The translations under genes were made by a program, and so were the position numbers. Positions 11,547 through 23,114 of a stretch of 64,000 bases of DNA are shown one piece after another. Under the pieces are notes generated by a model. That model was not told the origin of the DNA. It did not search any database and was given only the letters and a program-made list of their open reading frames with translations. Location of the stretch: assembly GCA_036429605.1 (NCBI GenBank), contig JAVFKD010000016.1, positions 2,170,001 through 2,234,000 on the forward strand. Reading direction: 5' to 3'. Origin of the DNA: Cladobotryum mycophilum (taxonomy: Eukaryota; Ascomycota; Sordariomycetes; Hypocreales; Hypocreaceae). Within the stretch, counting starts at the first letter, position 1. Each line of letters begins with the position of its first letter.

Positions 11547-14373
11547 GGTACCTAGGCAGGTAAGTAGGTACGTACTTGCACTTGTTTTGGAAGCATTCTA
11601 GAATTCTACACTGAAGAACCATCACATCGAAAAAGACCCGGTTATCCTGAGCATATATATTAATTATACTTCATCTTTAGATTCCAAAGCCAGTCTCATA
11701 CTGCGCAGTTTACACTGTGCTTCTCCCAATGACGCATTCGACGATAATGCCTACTACTACTATTCGGTAAGTAGGCACCGTTCCAACGATTTTGTTTTAG
11801 CACTCAGACTAATTAGTCTGCTGCCCTCCCTCCAAATCGATCAGCCAAAATCATGGTGCGCCCTGTTCATTCTGCATCGCCACAACTGCTAACTACTTAC
11901 TATGCTACTGTATGCGCGGCGGTCCGGTGGACAATGCCGTCCTAAACGTGCCCAACCGATCAAGCCGAGAACTAATGATGCATCACAAAAAGCTATGACT
12001 ATGACAAGTGTTGTTTCAGGGCACTTTGTTTACTCTCTCTCTCTCTCTCTCTTTTTGAAAGAGAGAAACATTTGTAAATTTTTTTTTTGGTTTCCTCATT
12101 CAAATTCACGGGCAGCAGTTCCAACTTAGAAGGTGAGAGGGCGCGCCAAGAAACTGAATCATGCGTAGTTTGCGGAGTGAACGACACTTACTCTGTACAG
12201 CCTACCTATTACCTTACCTACCTTGTCCACATTCCATCCATGGATCTTGAATGGGATAGTTTCTATTTATTATTATTTAAAAATCCGTTTTTTTACCCCT
12301 TGCGGTGAATCATCATGTCTTCTTCTTCTTCGGGTCTCCGGAAAGAACGAGGGCCTGTCAGCTAAATTTACCTCCTTGGGATTTAGCTCTGCATATGTAT
12401 CGTTTTTTTTGGGGGGAAGATGATGCCCTCATGACATCCATGATGATTTTCCCCATTAAATATGGTATAGCATCCATACGGCATGGCACCTGGTAGGGGG
12501 AAGACTACCTAAGAAGACAGGGCACGGAAATTTGCGAGACCTTCCCTTCCATGCTACTGCCGCTCCTGCTACTGCTGCTCCTCTTTCCTCCTCCATCACA
12601 TCGCCACGAGACAAGCGAGAGACAGCGAGAGGGCCATTAGAGAGAAGGAGAGGGAGAGAGCGCCCACACGCTAACGAATGCTGGGGCGGTGGTGTTGGTG
12701 GTGCCGTGCTTACGGCTTGCTTCAGACTTCGCTGCATCTGGACCTGCGAGTTTGCTATGCAGGAAGCTCGAACCATGTCAGCCGGTAAATACTTTGTTAG
12801 TAGGCAAGGTAGGCAAAAACGGGACCTGAACAGAACAAACCAAGTTGATCCCAAGACTGGCTGACTGGCTGGCTGGCTGGTTGGTTGGTTTCGAAAGAAA
12901 GAAGGAAGAGACGACACATACTGAGCTGAGCCAGGTTTATTACTATTACCTCCCTGGATAAACCCCAAAGTTTTAGACTGGGATCATCTTGTTCGTTTCG
13001 TTCTTGCGCTGCCTCCCCAATCGATCAATCAACCAACCCATCAGGGTACGGACTTCGGGGTCCAAGTGGAACACACTGGACCAAGGCCGGAATTCGCATA
13101 CGTCAAGGTACCCGATACTCATTGTGTGTGTGTGCGTGTGTATTGTTTCCAGTTCTTCCCATTGCTGGTATCATGGCCCCCGCTGTCGCAAGTGGGCGTT
13201 TCAGTGGATTGGAGTTTGCTGCTGCTGCTGCTGCGCTGCGGTGCTGTGTGGCGTGGGGGAGGTATTGGGGGGCACAGGCTCTCTGCTTGCTTGTTTCTTC
13301 CCTGCATGACTGGGCTGGACTGGGTCTGTAGGTTTGCCATTAATAATGTAAGTGACCAGTTAGAATACAAGTACCTCGGTACGCGTACTCCGCACTCCGC
13401 GCTGTTTTAAACTGTTTCGCTTCTGCTTCTTTTAGAGCAGAAAAGGGTGCTCCGTACATGTACATACACACATACACATACATACTACTGGGTACCTAGC
13501 ACCTAGTGGACCTACAGACATGGCTTACACGCGCTGCCAGTGATGCTAATAGTGGAGCCTACCTACTAGGTACCGACCTAGTACAATGCCTCCATGCTAT
13601 CCATCCATCCCATGGATCCCATCCCAACCCACTGTAGCATCCACTGGGACCGTCGTCTCCAGAGAAGCACGCACCATCACGCACACCACACACCTACGCA
13701 CCCTGCTGCTGCTTCTGCTTCTGCTTCTGCTTCTGCTGTGACTGTATTGGGATCCATGGATTCCTTTGGCCTTGGGTTCCCAGTTGCTTGGCCTCTCCTT
13801 CGGCTTCTCTAGCTGCACGTCCCCATCCCTTCCGCACATCCTCCACTCAATCTCGAACCGAAACGTTTTTTTTTCTTTTTCTTTTCTTTCCCTTCTTCTC
13901 GACAATCCCTCCAATTTTTATTATTATTATTATTTTATCTTATTTTTATTCCCAAGCCACGTGCATTTTTTCCCCTTCCTTCCCTTCCCCGTCCTTGCGG
14001 TGTCGCCGTGAGCAAATCCAAGTCAACTTTTGTCTCGGCCGGTGGTCAGCAAAAGCAAGTCTTGCATCTGTTGGGCAACGGTTTTCTCTCTCTCTATTTC
14101 TTAGCCTTGGCTTTGCTTTCCCACAAAACCCTTTTAGTTCCTGCGGCGGTTTCCATCGTTCAGTGTCCAACATCCCACTGACTGCTACTACTTACGACTA
14201 TTACCTTTTAAACGGGCTCGCATTTTTCGGAAACCACCCCCTCTCCCGCCTCAGCGCCTCCCGCGCTCTGGTCGTCTTGTCGTTCTTTGTCGTCTACGCC
14301 GTTCGAATCTTCTTTTCTTCTTCTTCACCATCATCGTTTCCTATCGGACGAGAATCAACATACCTAATCAACC

Positions 14374-17370
14374 ATGCCTGGGTCTTCAGATAATGGCTCG
14401 TCGAGCAACGGCGGCAATATGCCGGACCAGAGCCCCAATGGTGACGATAACGCTGTGCAGCGAGATGCGCACCTCGATAACAACAGTGTTCCCAAACCAA
14501 AGCGTCTTGCTTGCATGATCTGCAGGAAGCGCAAGCTCAAGTGTGATGGAGTGAGGCCCAGCTGTAGCACGTGCTCTCGACTTGGGCATTCCTGTGCCTA
14601 TGATGAGCAGAGGAGGAAGAGTGGTCCTAAGCGCGGATATGTCAAGGCGCTCGAGGAACGATTGAGTGAGCAAACACTACGCCTTCTTATTCACTTTCAT
14701 CGCCGATGCCGTCATGCTTCATGGCATTGTATGGCGACCGGCATCGGATTGCGGAAATAACTGACTTATATCTCCGTAGAACAAGTTGAAACCCTTCTTA
14801 AAACTCAAGAACCGACAGCCCCTAAACCGCCAGCCAAGCCCATGGGAATGCCCATGCCAGGCAACCATAGTCACCAGACGAATGGAGCAGCCAATATTTC
14901 CGTATCAAATTCCGCCATGGCCATGAACGGGGAGGAACGCTGGCCCTTCAACAGCGGTGAGTCGCCGCAGCAAGGAGCTATGGACGACTTCAACTTCAAC
15001 GCCAACATCAACATGCCCATGAATAGTGTGCCGACAAACTTCACGTGGGAGATGATTGGACTTGGTCTGGAGGAGCCGCTACCGCCACAGGAGACCATTG
15101 ACGAATTACATCAAATTTACTTCGAAAAGGTCCATCCTTCCATGCCCATGATCCACAGATATCGATATCTTGCTGCGATGAACCTGTATGTCCATCCCCT
15201 CTTACTCGGGAGCCCTTTCGGCCATTGCGAGTATCTGCTAGGATCCGTATGACGTTACTAACACCTTATAATAGAGCGCCAGCTCACCGGCCCCCTGTTT
15301 GCCTGCGGTATGCCATGTGGACCTTGGCGTGCTCAATCTCGGAAAAGTATTCGGATCTCAAGGACCTATTTTACCAGAGGGCACGGAAATATGTTGAAGG
15401 TGATTACATGAAGGGTTACGGTGAACATATGATTTCCGTCGCCCACTGCCAAACACACATTCTCCTTGCAAACTACGAAATGAAGATGATGTATTTCCCC
15501 AGGGCGTGGGTTAATACTGGCTCGGCTGTTCGCTTGGCGCAAATGTAGGTCCCATCAATAGCCTTGCAGATTCTGTGACGCATCGGTAAACTGACACTTG
15601 CACAAAAGGATCGGCTTACATCGGTTGGATGGATCTGGTTTAGACGTCAAGCAGTGTCTACCACCGCCAAAGGATTGGACTGAACGGGAGGAACGACGCC
15701 GTACTTTCTGGATGGCCTTTTGCGAGGACCGATATGCTAGTATTGGTACGGGTTGGCCAATGACGATTGACGAACGAGACATCATGACGAACCTCCCCTC
15801 TTCAGAAGAAGGTTTCGATATGAACCGACCTGAACAGACACAGACTTTGGATGAGTGCACAAGTCCATCAGGAGCTGGAAAACTGTCATCATTTGGTGGT
15901 ATTGTTCTCATGGCTTGCCTTTTCGGCCGCAACCTAGTTCATTTGCACCGTCCCGACGATGATGACCTCGACCACGATATTAACGGTCCATTCTGGAAGC
16001 GCCATCGCCAAATGGACAACATCCTTCTCAACACCTCTCTCTGCCTTCCTTCTCACCTAAAGCTCCCCGCTGGAATAAACAACCCCAACATTGTTTTCAC
16101 CAATATGAGCATCCACACCTCAACCATCTGTCTGCATCAAGCTGCCATATTCAAGGCAGAAAAGAACAAACTCCCCAACTCCGTTAGTGCAGAAAGCAAG
16201 GTTCGTTGCATCACGGCGGCGAATGAGATTGCCAGCATAATGAGGACAATTTCCCACATGGATCTATCTTCTGTAAGTACTCCTGCAGACAAAACCTCTG
16301 ATTATTGAGGCATCCACTAATATGATCCCCTAGATGAACCCATTTATTGCCTTTTGCCTTTACGTTTCCGCAAGAGTATTTGTACAATATCTCAAGAGCA
16401 AACCGGACGACGCCCAGACTATCGATGCCTTACGTTTCCTCTTGTCGGCCATGAACGCATTGAAGCGACGAAATCCCTTGACGGAATCTTTCCTTGTTCA
16501 GCTGGATGTTGACTTTGAGGCGCTGGCTCTGAGGATTCCCAAGTTGAAGAATGCGTTCCCTCGGTCTGGCGATAGTGTATGTGCACATTCCCTGTCTCAC
16601 AATAAAAAATTTATTAACACAATGTATAGCCTGAAGCAAACTACGTAAGAACTGGTGGGCCTCTCTGTGATGACCCAGAGAACGTCAAAGGCATTCTTTC
16701 TTATCATAACGAATGCCATTTCATGAAAATGAATGGAGATGATGGCAATCCCGCCAATGCCCCTGAAATCGCAGAGACACAAAGCCAGAGCGACAGTACG
16801 GGAATGGGGGCGAATCGTGTGAATGGATACGGGACGCAGTCTTGGCTATCAACGGAACAACAAGTGCCTGTCTTGACACCGAATTCGGGAAGTATGTATG
16901 AAAGGAATGCACCGGGTAGTGCTCCTGTATCAGGGTTTGGGGATACCCATGGGGAGAATCGAGATGCGTCGGGTTCACCGGATGGAGCTCACTCTGCTGG
17001 ACGAACACCAAACTCGAGCGGCGGCGCATCAGATAACCGGTCACATTTAGCCCCTGGCCAGCTTGGTTCTGGCGCAGGAGGTCACGAATCCTTCCGAGCG
17101 AGTCCTATATCTCCACAGCAACCGATGATGAACCATCCAGGAGTCGACACCAATAACCATCAAGGATTCTACCCCGACCCTAATGGATTTACCATGGCGA
17201 CAGGTATGGGAGGGCAACAAGGATTCAATATGTCGACTGGTTGGGGTGGGATAAATGGGCAAATGCCAGGGATGCAACCGGTGGGCGAAGGAGTACTACG
17301 AGCACTGATGAATATGGGTCCAATGGATGCAATGGACCTATCTTCGTGGGACTCAGGGAATCCACAATGA
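14374..17370 (+). CDS. Zn2Cys6 binuclear-cluster transcription factor with fungal_trans domain
   Basis: Sequence-specific nuclear regulator. Six exons, 14374-14665, 14780-15185, 15275-15544, 15609-16272, 16334-16576 and 16630-17370, join in frame to 871 residues. The zinc cluster at residues 47-74 is C-x2-C-x6-C-x6-C-x2-C-x6-C (ACMICRKRKLKCDG...CSTC...C). It is followed by a KSGPKRGYVKALEERL linker and a short coiled-coil dimerisation stretch, KQVETLLKTQ, across the first junction. The middle region (about 240-520) is the fungal_trans regulatory domain, with RYAMWTLACS, WVNTGSAVRLAQMIGLHRLD and EERRRTFWMAFCEDRY. The C-terminus is Gly/Asn/Ser/Pro-rich and probably disordered. Length and layout recall the Fow2-type regulators of Fusarium, but I cannot confirm orthology, so no symbol is given. 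Targets are unknown. Confidence 0.92.
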
Positions 17371-18440
17371 AGAGAGATTGACTTGAAGTAACGGTGAGAG
17401 CCGATTTGATTGGGAAGGATGCCGACATTTGAGAGGAAAGGGGAGGGGGAGATTTTGCTATTTTTTTTCTTCCCGCTCCATGATTAGACAATTTGTGGGC
17501 ATTTTGGATACCGGAACGACTGGACGACTTGGCGTTTTTTATGACGAAGGGAATGGTGTTTGGCTTGTTGTACAGTACACGGTATATGATGGGACTGACT
17601 GACTGACGCCTGTTTATTTTGATTGATGGTTTGGATCATGATTGAACAAAATCCAAGTCTAATACCCATATAATGACGGACATAGCTACCTTATATATAT
17701 GTTTAAAGCAGATACTTGAATCGAACAATTCCAATCTTTAGTTTCTAAACACTGGACACTGGATACCACGCGCTGCATACTGCACATTTGGGTCATGGTT
17801 CTTGGTACTAGGGAAATAATGCACTCATTCTAAGCGAGCATGTTGAAATAGGTAAAAATAAAAATTAAAGCATGACAAATAGTTGTTATATTAACCCGTT
17901 TGAAATAGATGAAGGCTCTTAGCCCTTGCATACGGAGTGCATGCTAATACATAACGACGTTGGACGTCTTGAAGCAGCAATCAGTTACAAATACTTTGGT
18001 ACTAGCACTGGTCCGTGCGCAGGTTGCCGCCCTTGGCCGTTAGCAATTTCCTCCCCCCATGTCACTTATGTCCCTCCCTTGGTCGCCCACCCTCTAATTC
18101 ACCCCGCCATAAGAAACAGGCAAGAGGGCACCATCGCCCCCGCCTTGACATTCCGCAGCGCATCCCCGAAAAGAAAAAAAACATAAACGAGGTTGTTGCA
18201 TGACAATTAAAGCAGCAAGCAGGAACCGGGCAATTTTTTCTCTTTCTCACACACACTCTCTCTTTTTCTTTAATCCACCCCTTAAAGCAGCAACTTGGAA
18301 TCGATACGAAAGAGGAAACGAACCTAAATTTAGAAGAGGAAGAAGGGGCTTCTAGAAGGGGTTTTTTATTTTGCACTACCTGCCTTGGTAGTGCTGTAGA
18401 GAGAATAGAAGGAAGGAGTAAGTGTCTGTAAAAAAAAAAA
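17371..18440. other. Intergenic, Zn2Cys6 regulator to GST fusion
   Basis: 3' flank of the regulator, AT-rich to about 17900, then the leader of the next gene with an A-rich run just before its start codon. No gene is supported. Confidence 0.6.
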
Positions 18441-20619
18441 ATGGCGACGGCTCCGGGGAGCCATTTCGCCACTTCCGGGCCGGGCAGTATCCCCAACGGC
18501 GCGCATTTCCGTGTGCCTGGTCTGGATTTGGGAGATGGAGTCGGTGGAGTTGGAGTTGGAGTTGGGATGGGAATAGGGATGGGTATGGGCGTGGGTGTTG
18601 GCATTGGAGGGGGAGGAGGGGGAGGAGGAGGTTATCATTCTGGTTTGGATGAGGCGTATCGTCATTCTTCTGGGGCGTTTGGCCAGCAGATTGACTATCA
18701 GCAACAGCAACAGCAGCAACAGCACCATGGGCGCCTGCCAGTGCATCATCAGCAACCACCATCACAGCGAGGGCAACTGCAACCACAACCACAACCACCA
18801 CACCAACTTCATCATCATAATCAACATCATAGTCAACACAACAACCACCACCACCAAAACCAGCACCAACATCAACATCTACATCAAGTTGTTGCTTCAA
18901 ACAATAATCATGGAATTGCATCTTCAACATCGGCTTCAGTACCAGCTCCCTCAGCAGCAGGTCAATTCGGCATTCTCACTCCTACACCCATCCCCGGCGG
19001 TCTTCAAGATGACTATTCTCAGCACCAAGATCCTTCACCCTATAAACTCAACGGCGGCGGCGGCGGCAAGATTATTGCCAACCCCCGGATCTTCAGGCAT
19101 GGAGAGAAAAGCTCTTCCATGTTGACGACATGATTGTCCTCACTCACGATCAATTCGAGACCTACTTCCCTCACGTCGACAACGTCTACTCCCATCGCTC
19201 TACCCAGCGCTACAAGCGCAAGCCCTTTATATCTCACTACTGGGACTGCCGTATGAAGGGCCGTCCGCCGGGCACGCCAAAGTCCGACGACCCAAACAAG
19301 AAGAAACGCAAGCGCAATGTCCGGGAGCGCGACCTCTGTGATGTCAAGATTAAGATCACAGAGTACTTCCCCAGTGCCGGCGCGGAGGCCGCACTGGATA
19401 GAGAAGTCGCTGCTGCTGTTGCTGCAGGCGCGGCGACTGTACCCGCCGGCCAGCGCTTTTGGACGATTCAGAGGGTAAATGGCAATGGGGGGAATGGCAA
19501 GGGTGATGGGGTTGCGGGACCGCATAAGCATACGCTGGCTAAGAGCGATGAGATTAAGAAGAACAGTGTGCAGAGACATGTCGCACAGCAGGATAAGGAA
19601 ACAAAGAAGACGCAGGTAAGAGTTATTCCACCGTGGCAAAAGTGCATAAATGGAACAGTTATTGACAGAAAGACAGCCCAAGCCACCTCAAAGGAGAGCA
19701 ACTGGCGCTGCTTCTGCGACTGTAAAGAGGCACAGCAAGGATAGCGACTTGAAACTATACGCCGCATGTTTCTGGTAAGGGTTTGCATTCCCTAAAGCTG
19801 ATGAATGCTAACCCCTCATAGCCCCTTTTCCCAGCGCGTATGGATCGCCCTTGAAGTAAAGGGCCTGGCATATCAGTATGTCGAAACAGATCCCTTCCGT
19901 CGACCAGTGCCCATGCCTCTCCTTGAGGCGAACCCGCGAGGTCGTGTTCCGGCTATACGCCAAGGAGAATGGGCTTGCGCTGAGAGTGCTGTCATCCTCG
20001 AATACGTATGTTGATTGTTTTCACTTCTTCATCCACTATATCCTAGCTTCTCTGCTCCCACTAACTTGAAACGCGAACAGTTGGAAGATGTATATAATTC
20101 CGTTCCTCTATATCCTTCTGATGCTAGACTAAAAGCCAATTGCCGTCTGTGGATCGACTATGTAAGTCTCCAGCACTTGCTCCATTAGCTCCAAATCATG
20201 CTAAGATATGATGAATCCACAGATCAACACAAAAATCGTCCCTGCCTTCTTCACTCTGCTCCAACCCCCCTCCTCATCAGCCACCCACACAAGAAGATGC
20301 GGATTGCCTCCAAGCCCACCTTACCAACCTCGTACTCGCAGCTGATGAGGATGGACCCTACTTCCTCGGCTCGTCTCTCAGCTTGGTAGATATACACTTC
20401 GCCCCCTTTGCCCTCCGGTTAAGCCGTGTAATCCGCCCCCATCGCGGCTGGGTCGATGCTGCTCCCGGCACGCGCTGGCAGAGATGGCTCGATGCGCTAG
20501 AAAGAAATCCTCATGTTGTAGCTACGACCAGTACCGAGGATATGTATCTTGATACGGCAGATTTGTTGCTTCAGAATGCGGTGGTGCCGTCAGATGGTAG
20601 TGTGGCACCAATGGGGTAG
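18441..20619 (+). CDS. GST-fold protein with long low-complexity and basic N-terminal region; two frame breaks
   Basis: Exons are 18441-19615, 19677-19774, 19822-20005, 20081-20161 and 20223-20619. Residues 1 to about 210 are Gly-rich, then Gln/His-rich. A conserved block from about 214 (DLQAWREKLFHVDD) continues through FETYFPHVDNVYSHRS, SHYWDCRMKGRPPGTPK and a basic KKKRKR cluster near 286 to DLCDVKIKITEYFP. The last 220 residues are a glutathione-S-transferase: LYAACFCPFSQRVW has the omega-type catalytic Cys in CPFSQR, ESAVILEYLEDVY has the Glu-Ser glutathione contact, and PYFLGSSLSLVDIHFAPF is the C-terminal helical domain. The frame shifts at the C5 run 19082-19086 (one C missing) and between 20259 and 20290 (one base too many, probably the C6 run 20265-20270). 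Corrected length is about 644 residues. The basic domain suggests nuclear or nucleic-acid binding, by inference only. The GST part is secure. Confidence 0.82.
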
Positions 20620-21087
20620 TAATAATTGATGTGCTATAATAACTGGATATGCGTAGGATGCTAATCACTTGAAGGAGTATATCATAATGTCACTTCGCAA
20701 CGATACATGTATAATAGATTTGAAACAGTAGCTGTATGCATCAGTAATAATAGTACGGTTTTATGACAAAAGTTCTGCGCTCACCCCCTCCCAGCACTAC
20801 CACGGATTGATAAGCGTAGACTTTTGACACCCTGATTGTACTAAGCATTCTAATTCTGTCATGGGTTGACATATCAGTGGAGTGCAACATGTCTACCCTT
20901 TGAAAACGAACGACTTAATCAAGATCCGTTATGCTATTCGATACTATGCAGTTCAATTCATAAAACGAGGGTATCCCATTTTTTCCCCATTGCTAGGTCT
21001 ATGCCCATCTCCTATCCAACGCCACATGTAAAGCCAAACATGAAGATAAGTTCCCACCCATATTCTCAACAAGTAATAATACTAGAT
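20620..21087. other. Convergent 3' flanks
   Basis: Short AT-rich spacer between the ends of the GST-fold gene (+) and the permease gene (-). Nothing else is seen. Confidence 0.6.
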
Positions 21088-23114
21088 TTACATGGATTCG
21101 GGAGATGACTGCTGGCTCTGCTGACGGGCCACATCCCTTCTCCTCCTTATATCAGCAAACTTTTCTCCAAATGTCACTACATCACCCCCTTGGCGAGCTC
21201 TCACTCGTCCCTCTCCTAGTTCTTCAAGGGTCTTGGTCTCAAGGTATTTCTTGCCCTGTCCGTCATCGGCCGAGCGCTGAGGATCCGGCAAGTAAGCCCA
21301 CGAGAAGATGGCCCCAAAGGCAGCGATGGGGCCGAAGAGAATAAATATTAGCCCCTGGCGCGACGGGCTATGGTAGGCAGAGTTGATGCCATAAACGATG
21401 AGCACTGCAATAATGCTCCCAAGTTTGCCCGCCGCTGCAGAAATGCCGTGGCAAATGGATCGATAACATGTAGGAAATATTTCAGCAGGAATAATGAATG
21501 TTAAGGTGTTTGCACCTATGAAGATTGTCAGTCCCATGCTCGATCACAACTGTCATATGTATATCACATACCAAAATTGAATAGAAAATGACAGACGGCG
21601 ACAAGTACCACCGTAGCGGGAGCCCCTGGACCCCCATGAACCCCATAAAAGACGCCGCCAGTAATAACAAAGAAAATAGCAAGAACAAAGAATGAGGATG
21701 TAAGCCACTGCCTGCGTGGAATACGATTCGCAAAGAATATGAAGCAGATGCTTCCGGCAATGGAGGCCAACGAGACGGTAAGCACGTATTGCTTCGTTTG
21801 CGTAATCAAAACATCATATATTGTATTACATGGATGTGTGTTATCAGTTTGCCATGCCGGCAAACCATTCTTCTGCCAGGATGGAACAGTCGATGTCCCT
21901 CCGGGTAGAGAAGAATTCCAGCATTCCAGCCGGTCGTCGATAGTTGTTGGAGGACTTGTTGCCCACATTCCAGATAGTGTTCCTCGATTATCCAGAGAGA
22001 GACCGTAGAAACTCACGTCCAAAAAGAACCATGCCAACGATGTGCCAAGCAGATAATACCAGTTCCCATCCCGTATGAAGTAATTGTAGAGGTCCTCTCT
22101 GGAGAATTGAATCGGCATGGGCCCGGGTGAGTTTTCAGGACGCATACCATTTTGGGTATTCGTCATTTGAAATGCGTTGGCAAAACTTCCTGATGGAGCG
22201 CCATAGATTCTCTGTGTGTTCATAATCGCAACCGAAGGTTTGTTCTTAACCTCAAGGCTGTAGAGACCGCAGTCGAAGAGGAAGAAACGAAAAATGATGG
22301 CGAGCAAGGCCGGTACGGCTCCAGAACCAATTACGATGCGCCAAATGCCATCCACTGCTTTCCGACACTCTTCTTCATGGAGAGTATCAAGACCACAGCG
22401 CATTGCTCGAAGGTTCTTGGAGTCCTCAAAGCCTAGCAACACCCACAAGCCGACGATCTGGGCGAGAGCCTGGCCAATAGGTTGCATAAGAAAGACGCTG
22501 GCAATCATGGGCGCCCGCGACTGTGTGCTTGACCACTCAGAGGTTATGACAGCACTTAATGGATATTCGGCACCAATTCCTGATGATAATAACATGTAAG
22601 TGAAAGGCCTTTTGCATGTTCCGAAGCATAAGTGGTGGGGGCTAGAATGAAGATGCAAGGTGAGACATACCAATGCCCATAACAAAGCGCCACCATATAA
22701 AAAGGCCTAGAAAAGACATGTCATTATAGCCATGGCTGCTTGTAGCAACACCAATTGTCGAAACGATGACAAGGACCAGCTCAATTCCGTAAAGGCGAGT
22801 TCGGCCATAGCGATCAGCAAGGTAACCAAAGAGGATCTGTCCGCAGATGGATCCTAAGAGGGTGAAGAGATTTATGAGCAAGCCTGGCCATGATTCCCCT
22901 TCAGGCCAATAGACAAAAGCAACAGAAGCAAGGATGACGTTTGTAGAAAAGAGATTGTATCTAGGGGTATACTCTAGTTAGATATCCAAACGTCGAAAGA
23001 GTGCTGCAAACGACGGAGAACCCACGAATCAGTAAGAAAGCCCGAAGCCGCAACGCCCCAAATACGCAAGTTCCAGGAGTTGAGATCAAGTTCATATCTC
23101 AATTGCTGACGGTC
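21088..23114 (-). CDS. PHO84-like MFS permease (phosphate:H+ symporter family), 5' end unresolved
   Basis: Twelve-helix plasma-membrane permease of the PHS/PHO84 group within the major facilitator superfamily, probably importing phosphate or a glycerophosphodiester with protons. Exons on the minus strand are 23114-23026, 22960-22671, 22579-21572 and 21515-21088, all in phase, encoding 604 residues from the first sure codon. Visible motifs: the MFS loop 2-3 signature [33 protein letters not shown] after helix 4; a long hydrophilic central loop ending in [22 protein letters not shown]; and [22 protein letters not shown], the PHO84-type helix 10-11 signature. The first listed exon begins after an acceptor AG at 23116-23115, so a short upstream exon with the start codon is missing; candidates up to about 23360 need either a 31-nt intron or a frame change. 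Substrate cannot be fixed from sequence. Confidence 0.88.

Larger units (their letters stand above)
8907..14373. other. 5.5 kb gene-poor stretch before the Zn2Cys6 regulator
   Basis: No gene is supported. It is rich in simple repeats: TG repeats 9788-9832, an A15 run 9995-10009, GAA/GAT repeats 10121-10150, TC repeats 12033-12052, GGCT-type repeats about 12855-12890, CTG/CTT-type repeats about 13700-13738 and ATT repeats about 13919-13935. Palindromic TACCTAGGTA words occur near 11530 and 13565. The final 600 bases are CT-rich and likely the leader of the downstream regulator. Confidence 0.55.

Noticed and set aside
12456..12968. 170-codon minus-strand frame
   Set aside because: Lies in repeat-rich intergenic DNA, contains QPTSQPASQP derived from a GGCT-type repeat, and shows no domain.
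13788..14393. 201-codon frame just before the Zn2Cys6 gene
   Set aside because: CT-rich leader translated as Phe/Ser/Leu; it overlaps the true start codon at 14374 in another frame.
18376..18930. 184-codon minus-strand frame opposite the GST fusion
   Set aside because: Val/Asp/Ala low complexity arising from the complement of the Gln/His-coding repeats.
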